From the NCBI GenBank assembly GCA_023014485.1, contig JAJOZX010002361.1:146001-210000 (forward strand): DNA of 64,000 bases, given 5' to 3'. Each line of letters opens with the position of its first letter. Positions within the stretch are counted from its first letter, which is position 1. Below, in pieces: positions 54,299 to 64,000 of the stretch. Made by a program: the position numbers and the translations under genes. The stretch comes from Bathynomus jamesi. Taxonomy: Eukaryota > Arthropoda > Malacostraca > Isopoda > Cirolanidae. The notes beneath the pieces were generated by a model. It was given only the letters and a program-made list of their open reading frames with translations. It searched no databases and was not told the origin of the DNA.

Positions 54299-55440
54299 AA
54301 AATAGTTAAAAATGACTTAGAAATTAATAATTTTATGAAAGATTCTCAACACGGCTTTCGACGTAATCGTTCTTGTCTTACTGATTTACTCGACTTCTTT
54401 AATGATATTGTAAATATATATGACGAGAGTAAAACAGTAGATGTTATATATTTCGATTTTCAAAAGGCGTTTCATAAAGTGTCACATAGAAGATTAGGTG
54501 CTCTTCCAATACGTGCTCTACCGTAAAATTTACATTCCAATATGTGCTAACTAACGAAAATATCACGACCTAACCTAACCAATCGTCAAGGGCGTACAAT
54601 TGACCTAACGATTGGTTAGGTTAGGTCGTGATATTTTCGTTAGTTAGCACATATTGGAATGTAAATTTTACGGTAGAGCACGTATTGGAAGAGCACCGAA
54701 GATTATTAGCTAAACTTCATTCTCATAGAATTGATGGTAATGTTCCAAAATGGATTAAAAATGGGCTTAGTGGACAAAAACAAAGAATGGTCATTAATGG
54801 CAAAGCGTCTAACTGGAAAAGTGTAACTAGCGGCGTGACTCAGGGATCAGTTGCGGAACCAGTTCTTTTAATTATCTATATCAGGGACATTGACATAGGA
54901 ATTAAGAGTATAATTTCAAAATTTGTGGATGATACCAAACTAGGGGGACGAACAAAATCAGTGGTAGAACGTCTGCAGATTCAAGAAGATATCAACAAGT
55001 TACTCGTTAACTTGTAAAAAGGCGAATTCGAGATTTAATTCAAGTGTTTAAAATGATTAAAGGTTTTGATAATGTCGACGCCGAAAAATATTTCACTTGC
55101 AGAAATGCAGATAGAACTCGCAGTAATGGTCTGAAACTAGTGGATAAACGTTTTAATTCTAATGAAGCTAAACAATTTTTTTTCAATCGTATAGTTAATT
55201 TGTGGAAAAGATCGTCAGCCAGCTTAGTTCAAAGTAATTTGATCGAATCCTTTAAAAAGAAACTAGATGTTTATCTTGCCTTAACTCTAAAACGACGATT
55301 GCTAAGAATTGTTAACTTTTCAAATACACGCATTCGTAACTTAACCCCACAAAAATTCCGGCGTTTACGGTTAAAACCCCGAGTTAGAAGCATTTGTTAG
55401 CGCTTAAAAGTATTGTAGAATTTTCACTCGGATTCCCTCC
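54299..55440 (+). mobile_element. CR1-like LINE, copy 3, in the last beat intron
   Basis: Same sense as beat. Frames read FMKDSQHGFRRNRSCLTDLL, then VIYFDFQKAFHKVSHRRL (catalytic Asp kept, next Asp now His). A foldback insertion follows, then KLHSHRIDGNVPKWIKNGLS, KFVDDTKLGG with the Asp pair, a deletion (VDKC to SKSY region), and RIRDLIQVFKMIKGFDNVDA ending KKLDVYLA. Its 3' part is repeated in inverted orientation further right. Confidence 0.8.
54497..54697. mobile_element. GG...CC foldback element, copy 7, inside a LINE
   Basis: Starts GGTGCTCTTCCAATACGTGC and ends with the exact complement. Perfect duplication GAAGATTA on both sides (54489-54496, 54698-54705). The shared core (GCTAACTAACGAAAATATCA, CGACCTAACCTAACC) forms the inner stem in both orientations around a short centre. 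Removing it restores continuity of the LINE frame (HRRL then ...LLAKLHSH), which shows the insertion boundary. Confidence 0.95.
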
Positions 55441-56060
55441 TCTTTACTTTAAAATTTACACTCTACCTTTAAATTTCTTTCCTTCTTTTCAACTTCTTTG
55501 GTTTCCTTTAAAACTTTCACTCGTTTTTAAATTTTCTTCCATCTTTTAACTTTCCTTCTTAGACAGCCTCTTAGTGACAAACCAGTCTGTTGCTGTTTGG
55601 TGTCCTTTGTATCGTTTTGTATTATGGGATACATTGTAAAAATTGAAGATACAAAAGGATACGAAGAACACCAAACAGCAACAGACTGGCTGGTCCCTAC
55701 GAGGCTGTCCGTTTAAAGAGGAAAGTTAAAAGAAAGTTTAAAGAAGAGTGAAAGTTTTAAAACAAAGCAAAGGAAGGAAGGTTGAAAGAAAGGAGGGAAA
55801 TTTAGAGGTAAGTTAAAAATTTTTGAAGCAAATAAAAGAGAAAATGAGTGAACTTTCTACAATACTGTTATGCGCTAACAAATGCTTCTAACCGAGGTTT
55901 TGAGGCAAGATACGCATCTAATCTTTCTTCTTAAAGGACTCTACCAAATTACTTTGAACTAAGCTGGTTGGCAATCCATTCCACAAATTAACTGTACGAT
56001 TGAAAAAGAACTTCTTAGCTTCATTATTAGAATTAAAATGTCTTCCACTACAGTAGATGA
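55140..56060. repeat. Large inverted repeat containing the LINE 3' end twice
   Basis: The LINE tail and following 250 bp (55140-55630) recur as a diverged complement at 55650-56060. Matching blocks include CAACAGACTGGCTGGTCCCTA against TAGTGACAAACCAGTCTGTTG, TTAGCGC/GCGCTAA, and TTAGTTCAAAGTAATTTGAT against its complement near 55945. The inner 150 bp (55561-55711) pairs best. Confidence 0.8.
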
Positions 56061-56530
56061 CGTATTGTTTTCAATTTAAATGTTTTTAGCTCAGGGTTTG
56101 GGACTGTGCGTGTGTGCGCGCGCGCGCGCGTGTAGGCAACTAGGCATAAATGAAGTTGAGTGTGTGATAGTTCACAGATGTAGTGGGGCAATTTTTTTGC
56201 GAGGTAACACTTTTGGTACCTCAGTACATTAAAAAGTTCATATAAATAATCTAGAAACACTTTTACCGTCAGAAAAAAGATGTTAGTCCTGATTAGGTTA
56301 GTTTACTCTAGGTTAGCTTAGTTAAATGTTGGTTAGGTTCGGCTAGGCTAGATTAGCGAGTATCTCACTTTTTATTAATTCAACAGAAACCACCCTTCGA
56401 GTCCTCAGTTGCGTCCGAAACACTTAATGCGTCCTCCCCGGTTCGATGACACTAATGTTAGGTTAGGTTAAATTACAGTAGATTTAGACATATGGATTCT
56501 AAAAAGTCGAAACCTTCCTTATGTGAATAT

Positions 56531-56580
<50 letters not shown>

Positions 56581-56602
56581 TAGATATATATATATATATA
56601 TA
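56061..56602. other. Beat intron: TTAGG-like motifs, (CG)n and (TA)n
   Basis: (GC)-rich TGTGCGCGCGCG at 56113-56131. GGTTAGG/CTAGGTTAG motifs cluster at 56293-56357 and 56456-56472 (TTAGGTTAGGTTAA). (TA)n from 56530 to 56602. No gene. Confidence 0.45.
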
Positions 56603-56959
56603 CAGGGTACGGCATAAGTCGTTTTACGGAGAATAATGAAATCACCTTGTGAAGAATAATATTTATTAAAGAAATTGTTCAAAGTGTCCTTCACCATGTA
56701 CAATACTCGTATCTTTGAACCACTGAACACCAAATAGCGCGGCACAGTTCTTTGTTATTATTCAACGTCCCGAACTCTTGGTGTATCAGGCTTCATGTGA
56801 TCGAAATCCAGATGTTTCTGGCCATTGTTCAGTGGTTCAAAGATGCAACGTGTACATTGAACATGATGTAGTCCACTTGGAACAATTTGTAATAAAAAAT
56901 AAATATGATTCTTAACAAGGTAATTTCATTATTCTCGGTAAAGCGACTTATGCCTCACC

Positions 56960-56960
<1 letters not shown>
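56603..56960. mobile_element. Mariner-like MITE with about 40-bp inverted ends
   Basis: CAGGGTACGGCATAAGTCGT at the left and, complemented, GGTGAGGCATAAGTCGCTTT at the right; similarity continues through GAGAATAATGAAAT. Inside, TCTTTGAACCACTGAACACC and its complement form a second inverted repeat. (TA)n on both sides. Confidence 0.8.
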
Positions 56961-57046
<86 letters not shown>

Positions 57047-57719
57047 CATGTTTAAACTCGGTCGACTCACTTTTCTCGACGATTTTCCCATTGAATATTT
57101 GAAATACTTATAGTTTTTTTTAATGCTTTGATTGTCTTCAAGTTAAATTTAGATTTTTAACTGTTAATAAATATCAAAATAGATAAGTTACATAATCGTA
57201 TACTCTCGCCATGAATCTTTGAACAACTAAACAGGTCATAAAAAGTGTTAAAAATTCTTCTTTTTGTGAACTTTCTTCGCATTTGTAAATAATTCTTAAA
57301 TAATTTTTAGTTCATATAAGTATACAAACAGTAATTAAAAAATATTAATAATAGAAATATTTTATCTGATTTGCTATTTCCATAGCGGTATATAGAAATT
57401 TTTTTTCGTTTTAAATGCTCCGTTGCTATAGTTTCCATAGCATTTCGCTAACCACTCGCTAATTTTGCATTCGTATCATAGATAGTATTTGTGTGACATT
57501 AAAGTCAGGTGTAAAATGGAACTTTATTTTACAACGTTAATATAAATATATAAATGTTAATAATAATAATATTTTCAATTATGCTCAGACGAACGCAAAG
57601 GAAAAGGTTAATTTAACTTACTTCGTTTTCATTATTAGAAGTAAAAAATACTGAACGAAAATACAAACATGTATTTAAGGGGAATCAAAAATGTATGAAA
57701 TGAATCAGAGTTCATCACA
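56961..57719. other. Beat intron: microsatellites and AT-rich DNA
   Basis: (TA)n and (TG)n at 56961-57042, then AT-rich sequence without coding content. Confidence 0.5.
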
Positions 57720-58340
57720 TTCATGAATAATGTATGAAGCGTATAAAAATGAATAATGCATGAAGCGTATAAAAATATGAATAATGTATGAAGCGTATAA
57801 AAATAAATAATGTATGAAGCGTATAAAAATATAAATAATGTATGAAGCGTATAAAAATACATGAATAATGTATGAAGCGTATAAAAATACGAATAATGTA
57901 TGAAGCGTATAAAAATACGAATAATGTATGAAGCGTATAAAAATACGAATAATGTATGAAGCGTATAAAAAATATATGAATAATGTATGAAGAATATAAA
58001 AACGAATAATGAAGCGTATAAAAATATATGAATAATGTATGAAGAATATAAAAACATGAATAATGAAGCGTATAAAAATATATGAATAATGTAGGAAACG
58101 TATAAAAAAATATATGAAGAATATAAAAACGAATAATGTATGAAGCGTATAAAAATATATGAATAATGTATGAAGAATATAAAAACATGAATAATGAAGC
58201 GTATAAAAATATATGAATAATGTAGGAAACGTATAAAAAAATATATGAAGAATATAAAAACATGAATAATGTATGAAGCGTATAAAAATATATGAATAAT
58301 ATATGAAACATATATGAATAATGTATGAAGCGTATAAAAA
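57720..58340. repeat. About 28-bp tandem minisatellite in the last beat intron
   Basis: Units GAATAATGTATGAAGCGTAT + AAAAATAT repeated about twenty times with small deletions. Open frames on the minus strand (repeating SYIIHIFIRFIHY-like strings) come from the repeat and are not genes. It ends about 70 bp before the last exon. Confidence 0.95.
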
Positions 58341-58411
58341 ATATATTAAATATTTAAAAATTGTATTAACATGTATTAAAAATACATATATTTCTTCTCT
58401 CCATATTTCAG

Positions 58412-58485
58412 GCGCCTCAATTCTACTTATCTCACTTATGGTAACATTAACCAATGTATGTTCGCCATTCAACATTCATCTCTGA
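58412..58485 (+). CDS. Beat family protein, last exon (hydrophobic C-terminus, stop)
   Basis: Acceptor TCTCCATATTTCAG. Completes a Gly codon from the previous exon, then ASILLISLMVTLTNVCSPFN and IHL before TGA. The hydrophobic run right after a small-residue stretch (SGAS) fits either a GPI-anchor signal or a short membrane segment; some Drosophila Beats are membrane-tethered. All five exons together give 265 codons including stop, with matching phases throughout. The terminal exon has no homology I can recall, so this is the least certain exon. Confidence 0.7.
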
Positions 58486-58647
58486 AACTGCAGTAAATAT
58501 ATATGTTTATAATATAGATGTTAATATATTAAAACAGTCGGCAATTAATATTCCATCGATATTGGAGCATTTGCTATTGAAATTAGTTTAAATAGTAGGA
58601 CATTAGTACTTAGTGTAATATTTCTCATATATATATATATATATTAT

Positions 58648-58683
<36 letters not shown>

Positions 58684-58906
58684 GTATATGGATGGTGTCT
58701 ATGTAAAATAATATATATATATATATATATATATTTCATTCCAGAAGAGTATGTATATACACATATATTAACCAATCGTATATGAAATGTATATTATAGT
58801 GGTGTCTTTTAGCTTACCATATATATTATATATATATATATATAATATATATATATATATACACCTTCGTCGATGTTTTTCATATATAATTTACAATTAA
58901 TAACGT
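58486..58906. other. Probable beat 3' UTR and flank, (TA)n rich
   Basis: AT-rich with several (TA)n blocks (58627-58682, 58710-58733, 58822-58861). Candidate AATAAA signals occur only further on (59066). The end of the transcript cannot be placed. Confidence 0.35.
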
Positions 58907-59031
58907 AAACAAGCTGAAATATAACGTGTACCAACGTTTCGAGATGATTGCTACACCCTCGTCAAGTATGTAAAGGATATACGTAGCTACACTACCTCAA
59001 AACGTTGTACATTACTTGTTTTATAGTCTCT
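58907..59031 (-). mobile_element. Small inverted repeat with decayed hammerhead-like motif
   Basis: The minus strand reads CATACTTGACGAGGGTGTAG, CAATCATCTCGAAACGTTGG, TACACG: a near match to the hammerhead core (CTGACGA ... GAAA) with one base changed or inserted at the first conserved C and a weak stem II. A diverged inverted copy (ACCTCAAAACGTTGTACATTA) lies directly to the right. Resembles a decayed relative of the element at 48.4-49.0 kb in architecture, not in sequence. Confidence 0.45.
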
Positions 59032-59148
59032 TCTTTATATATATATATATACATATACACTATAGGATTTGTAAATAAATATGTATTCTGCTCAAAATGA
59101 AATTATTAAATGAACAATTAGCAGACATTAATTGCTTGGTACAAGTCT

Positions 59149-59186
<38 letters not shown>

Positions 59187-59731
59187 GTTTGTGGAACGTA
59201 ACAGTGTTTTTACGATCTTTACATTTTCCTTCCATATTTGATGGAACCCTCAACTGATTCAACATAAATTATTACGCGTTATCGTGTGAAAATAATTACT
59301 GCATGAGAATACACCAAGAGTCTTCTGAAGTCGCATCTACCCGTCTAATCTTCTCCCCCCTCCCCGGCATCACTACACCCTCGCATTATTCCCCTCCCCT
59401 CGCCCCCAAGTTCTTTGCTTCTGTGCTTCAATGTTCAATTTTTTTTAATTGCCAGGATAGGGTTTAAATTTCTGTTCTACACTGTACCTTTTTATGTTAT
59501 TATTATTATTGTTATTATTATTTAGTACTATCACTACTACATTTCTATTACAATCGGCAGGTTTTTGTTTTTTTAATATCTCTTACACTTGACATTTAAA
59601 ACTGACAATCAAAAGTCCTTTTATTTTCATAAGGAAAATGTTGATTTGATACATTGAAAAGGTTATTTCATTGTTCCAGAACTTAAGTTCACACACACAC
59701 ACACAAATATATATAAAATATTTTATAAAAA

Positions 59732-59783
<52 letters not shown>

Positions 59784-60478
59784 TTATATTATATTATTTC
59801 CCGTAATATTTTATTAATTTATTTATCCGTTAAATATAAAAAAAATGGACATTAATGTAATTTAACCGAGTCATGATTAGATCTAATATTAACTTATATT
59901 TAAATATTACTGTTTGTGACGTTTTTCATATTAATTTCAATACGTTTTTGTATAGAAAGAATTTAATAGGTAATAGGAGACACTAAAAATTACATTAGCT
60001 TTATCGTCGGTTATGAAAATTGGGGTACGTTGGTCGGTAAAGTAGGTCTTGGCACAGCGTATCCTCATTTTCGTATCCGACTGCGTATCATGTTTTCGTA
60101 AACCTGATATTAAATTGTCATTTATAAAACCTATTTATAATTTATGCGCATTTGACATCCAAACTCGCCGCTCAGATTGACATTTTGGCAATGACAATTA
60201 ATGGATGAAAAAGGGCGAACGAGTTATCGCTAACAAAAAGTCCAAAATAAATTGATAAGATGCTGACAACGTGTTACTTTGTTATTATACATAATCAATG
60301 GTTATACGAACTACTTCGTTATTTATCAGTCAGCTTTAAAACGTCATTGAGGAAACGACAAGAGGAGAGCTGAAATCTGAAACTGATTAATAGTTGATGC
60401 AAGAACGAGGAATCCCTATGAGCAAACTCAATTTCCAAACATTTATTTGGGCCTTATTCAGGTTCCACAGTGAAAATG

Positions 60479-60521
<43 letters not shown>

Positions 60522-61690
60522 TTGTCGGTTATATGGATGAACTGCATATAGGGATCATTTTGCGATTGCTCGACATGATCCGCATAACCGACAGTTACGT
60601 GTATCATCAGAAAATGTTATATTAAGTATTGTATAAACAACTGGGATAAGTACGAGGTTGTATTTCAACAATACTTTTAAAATGTTATTGTTTTTTATTA
60701 AAAAATTTATGTAATTTTAAATTCTTTAAAATTATTCATTATTAAATTTTGATAATTCTCTCTTCACATTTATAAATAAATGTGAAAATAATTATTAATT
60801 GAGGATTGCTTCATTTCCAATGTCGCCGCAGATCCGCGAGAGCTTCTCTCCCTTCCTTAATGATAAACAAACAATAAAAAGGATACCTTTCTCATATTAA
60901 AAAGTTAATCTAGATTAAAAATGGAAGTCACTGATTAAAATTAAGATAAATAGGAAAATTCAAATCAATACTAATCCTTAAATAATCAAGGAATCAAAAT
61001 ATATTTCAGAACCAAAAAAAGTTTGTAGTTGTCCATAATTATTAACAAAAAAAAAAAAGAACCATTTATCCGGATTTTATCTGCAAAAAAATATGAAATT
61101 TGGATCAGGAAAATGAAAAGTGATTCATATAAGCGGCTGATCCTTAGAGAGAGATTTCAATATATATATATATATATATATATATAACTAATTACTTTGT
61201 AGGTAATAATAATGATAATAGCATTTACATTTATTTTAAGTCAGATATAATATGACGGTAATCAAAATTATTTTAATTTCAATCATTTGGATAATATTAC
61301 CCAGCCCTGAAGAGCTTTCGGACTATCTTCAGTTCTGAGCATTCTTCTATTTTAGTATGTCCTCTTCATAAAATCCTTTCATACTTTAGACTGTATGTAA
61401 AAAAAAAATTAGTATATATATATATATGTGCGTGTGCGTGTTAATTAATTAACATATATATGTATATTAGCTTAATATGGTTATTATATGTTCATATAGG
61501 CACATTTTTAGAAAATGTTGTAAATAGGATTTTCGCCATTTTAACATATTTCGATCTATAGGAAATTGATGTCTAATATGAAATAATACTTAGTAATAAT
61601 AGCATGTTTGTTACTTTTAATTTTTATAATACTACAATTATTATTGTTATAATTATTATTACTATTTGTTCTGTAAAATATGTAAAAATA

Positions 61691-61762
<72 letters not shown>

Positions 61763-61993
61763 ATTTAATGAATTAATATTAATGAATTTTAAGTTTTAAT
61801 AAATGCCATACAAGTCAGTTTTGTCTGCAATTAATTCCACCTTGATTGATAATTACATATTACAAAATCTGTAGTAGTGATTCACAGTCGACATCAAGCA
61901 TCTACTTGGAATTGAAATTATTTTCATGATTTGTCGAAACGTTCTGAAAGCGACTAGTCTTATTTGGCCAACTGTTGTATGTATGCTGTTATT
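59032..61993. other. AT-rich intergenic DNA with microsatellites
   Basis: (TC)n at 59152-59180, (CA)n at 60480-60512, and (TA)n at 59740-59775, 61161-61186 and 61701-61758. A 70-bp hairpin-like piece at 60523-60592 has ends TGTCGGTTATATGGAT and the complement of ATCCGCATAACCGACA. No gene is seen. Confidence 0.5.
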
Positions 61994-62228
61994 CAGTGGT
62001 GGCATTCAGCCGGTTCGCACCGGTTCGTACGAACCGGTTCCTAAAATTTCCCGAGTTCGCCGAACCGGTCCTTAACCCTTTCAGTCCGTGCATGATTTTT
62101 CTTTATACCATACACATTTCGATAAAAACATTTTTTGTTTTCATTTCTGACATGGAAGTGGGAGGAGAAGGGGAGGGGAGGGGAGGGGAGGGCGAACCGG
62201 TTCTTAAAATTTTTGAATGCCACCACTG
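61994..62228. mobile_element. hAT MITE with perfect 8-bp target duplication
   Basis: Left end CAGTGGTGGCATTCAGCCGG and right end complement CAGTGGTGGCATTCAAAAAT, then GAACCGGTTCGC on both inner sides. Flanked by CTGTTATT (61986-61993 and 62229-62236). A GGGGA repeat lies inside. 235 bp, no coding. Confidence 0.92.
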
Positions 62229-62236
62229 CTGTTATT

Positions 62237-64000
62237 GATCATATATTTGGTACCAATGGCCATAACTTTGAAACAACTGACTCGGAGTAATGAAAACTGG
62301 AGAGCTTCAAGTCAAAACAACGATAATAACCCCCAAATTATAGCCAAGTCTTTAGTTAGCGACACGTTTTAACCTAATTTATCATCGGCTAGTGCAACCT
62401 AAACGGGCATAGCGTAACATAATCTATCCTAATTTAACTTAACGCACGAGTATAGCGGTCTGTCGATTATCTTCACTTGTTTATAATCTGGGTTCGATCC
62501 CGAAAAATAACGCCATTTGTTAATATAAATTCATTTTTTATTTTTAAACCATCTTATTAGGAGTAAATGCAAAAATAGGACATTTAAATCGTATATCTTT
62601 ATAATAATGAGTCAGGAGGGACAGAAACTGGCACAGCGCTTAGGCCAGACGAACGCGGTCCATAACACTAAGACCTGTATTATTATTATTATTATTATTA
62701 TCAGCACCAGTGGGACTCGAACCCCGACTTCAGCGTCTTCACATTGTTTATAGGGAAATGGTATTATCCACTGAAGTAAAGATGCTAGTGTATGTCTTTA
62801 CAAATTTGTAATTCTCACAGAGTTTCACAATATTTTTTGAACCGATTGTATGAGCGTGACGTTGTTATCCATTGCAAAAATAAGGTGTCAAGTGTGTCCC
62901 TTTCAACTCTAAATTTCACCAAAAGATTTGCTTATACCAAAGTTATCTGTTGGATTCTACACGATTATTTAGCTCGTTCATGAATTCCCTGAGGAGAAGA
63001 CGAAATAACTTCCGTAACGGGAATAAAATGATGGGTTTTAGTCCAGGAAGTGTGGGGTTGAATGTACAGGAGAGACGTCCATGTATCTTGTTGAGAACTC
63101 CTAAGAATGCTCAAGAGATGGTTGTCCCGACTTTGAATTGAAATCTCGCGGTATTTTCAGTAAATAAACGGATAGAAAGATCAGTTAAAAAGAAAAACAA
63201 AAATAATAAAAAATAACACGTTGATTAATCTTTTAAATATTAGTAAAGGATGTAATTTGAAATTTCTAAAAGAAAAGGTAAATATTTTAAGTGTGTAGCT
63301 TAAACTGTCTGGTAATCGGTTTCAATACATCCCTTGCATTACGCCTTTTCGGACACCACAAACAGTGCCAGCAAGCGAAAAAATTATTTTTGTACTCATA
63401 CATTCATATGGGTATAATGTATAAATCTGTATATCCTTCATATGGCGACATGAGGTAAGTCTTGATTTGCGCGAGCCGTTGAGAATTAATATTCTAGTTG
63501 GTTGGTTGTGTGATGATCCGTTTTCGAACGCAAGTACAATTACAAAGGGCAACATCATAGCCAAGTGGCGAAGCAGTCTAGTGATGATAGTTTGGGGTTG
63601 TAGTTTGCCGTGTCCAACCATTTTGGGGTTCTTGGCGCAGATCGACACTAAAGAGGTAATTTTTTCCGCTTTTTAGGAAAGACCATTAAATCTTGGTGGT
63701 TCCTCTATTCTTAAGTGAAACAATCAGAGGTTTCATCATACATAATAACCAAGGATCACAGAATCACTATTTTCTAACTGTTTAACTCGCAATTAAAAAG
63801 AGTTTCAGATGTTACTCTAATGAATTATTCTATATTTGAAAGTTATCACGTTACGTTCAGTTATGAAGAAATAATAATAATGAAATAATTTAATTTAAAA
63901 ACATTAATTCATTTAAAAAATTTTTTTGCGTGACCTTGACGAATGGACTCAGAGATAGATAGAGATAGAGATATATAGAGATTATCTATATCTATATATT
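62237..64000. other. Terminal spacer, tRNA-like patches, no gene assigned
   Basis: B-box-like GGGTTCGATCCC at 62490-62501 (plus strand) and GGTTCGAGTCCC (complement, about 62710-62721) may mark decayed tRNA SINEs. (ATT)n at 62680-62701. Open frames at 62792-63141 and 63322-63676 have no recognisable domain. The window ends in a GATAGA/TATC microsatellite. Confidence 0.4.

Noticed and set aside
57635..58475. Hydrophobic minus-strand frames of up to 256 codons
   Set aside because: They come from the 28-bp minisatellite next to the last beat exon and overlap that exon on the wrong strand.
62792..63676. Several 60-108-codon frames near the window end
   Set aside because: No domain, no codon pattern and no splice context; left unassigned.

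Overview
The window is nuclear DNA from an arthropod, most likely a crustacean and possibly a decapod. Three things point there: a beaten-path (Beat) family immunoglobulin gene, which is an arthropod family; LINEs of a type I recall from decapod genomes (a minus-strand RT tail with VASLSLYYRYYNGH); and very dense (TA)n, (TG)n and (TC)n microsatellites. It is gene-poor. One convincing host gene is present, and nearly everything else is decayed mobile DNA, much of it arranged as inverted (foldback) structures.

Layout. 0-7.4 kb: the 5' part of a CR1-like LINE on the minus strand (PHD and CCCH zinc-finger ORF1 plus the start of the endonuclease), microsatellites, a mariner-type MITE, a jockey-like LINE on the minus strand, and a mariner element split by a CR1-like LINE. 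7.6-14.5 kb: a Polinton/Maverick (adintovirus-like) remnant folded into a large head-to-head inverted duplication, with two copies of an adenovirus-type protease, a broken F54H12.2-like capsid gene, and a small two-exon gene in both arms. 14.6-31 kb: a hAT element, a minisatellite related to a SINE tail, an unknown Cys/His-rich pseudogene, a mariner element with 37 residues between its last two catalytic Asp, tRNA-derived SINEs, MITEs and a 30-bp tandem array. 31-45 kb: more LINE copies, a Tc1 pseudogene and other transposase fragments.

45.2-58.5 kb: five exons of the beat gene on the plus strand (45177-45385, 50056-50191, 52751-52884, 53952-54195, 58412-58485). Their phases join without a break into 264 residues with two Ig domains and a hydrophobic C-terminus. 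The signal-peptide exon is not seen. The introns carry 5S-derived SINEs, a LINE, MITEs, three neighbouring foldback elements, and a foldback with a full hammerhead ribozyme motif in each arm. 58.5-64 kb: mostly AT-rich repeat DNA with one clear hAT MITE.

The most notable signal outside known families is a set of seven foldback elements (22.9, 32.0, 39.6, 50.4, 51.3, 51.8 and 54.5 kb). They start with GG and end with CC, have 8-bp target duplications, and mostly share one core, but their outer arms differ. Two of them sit inside LINE copies.
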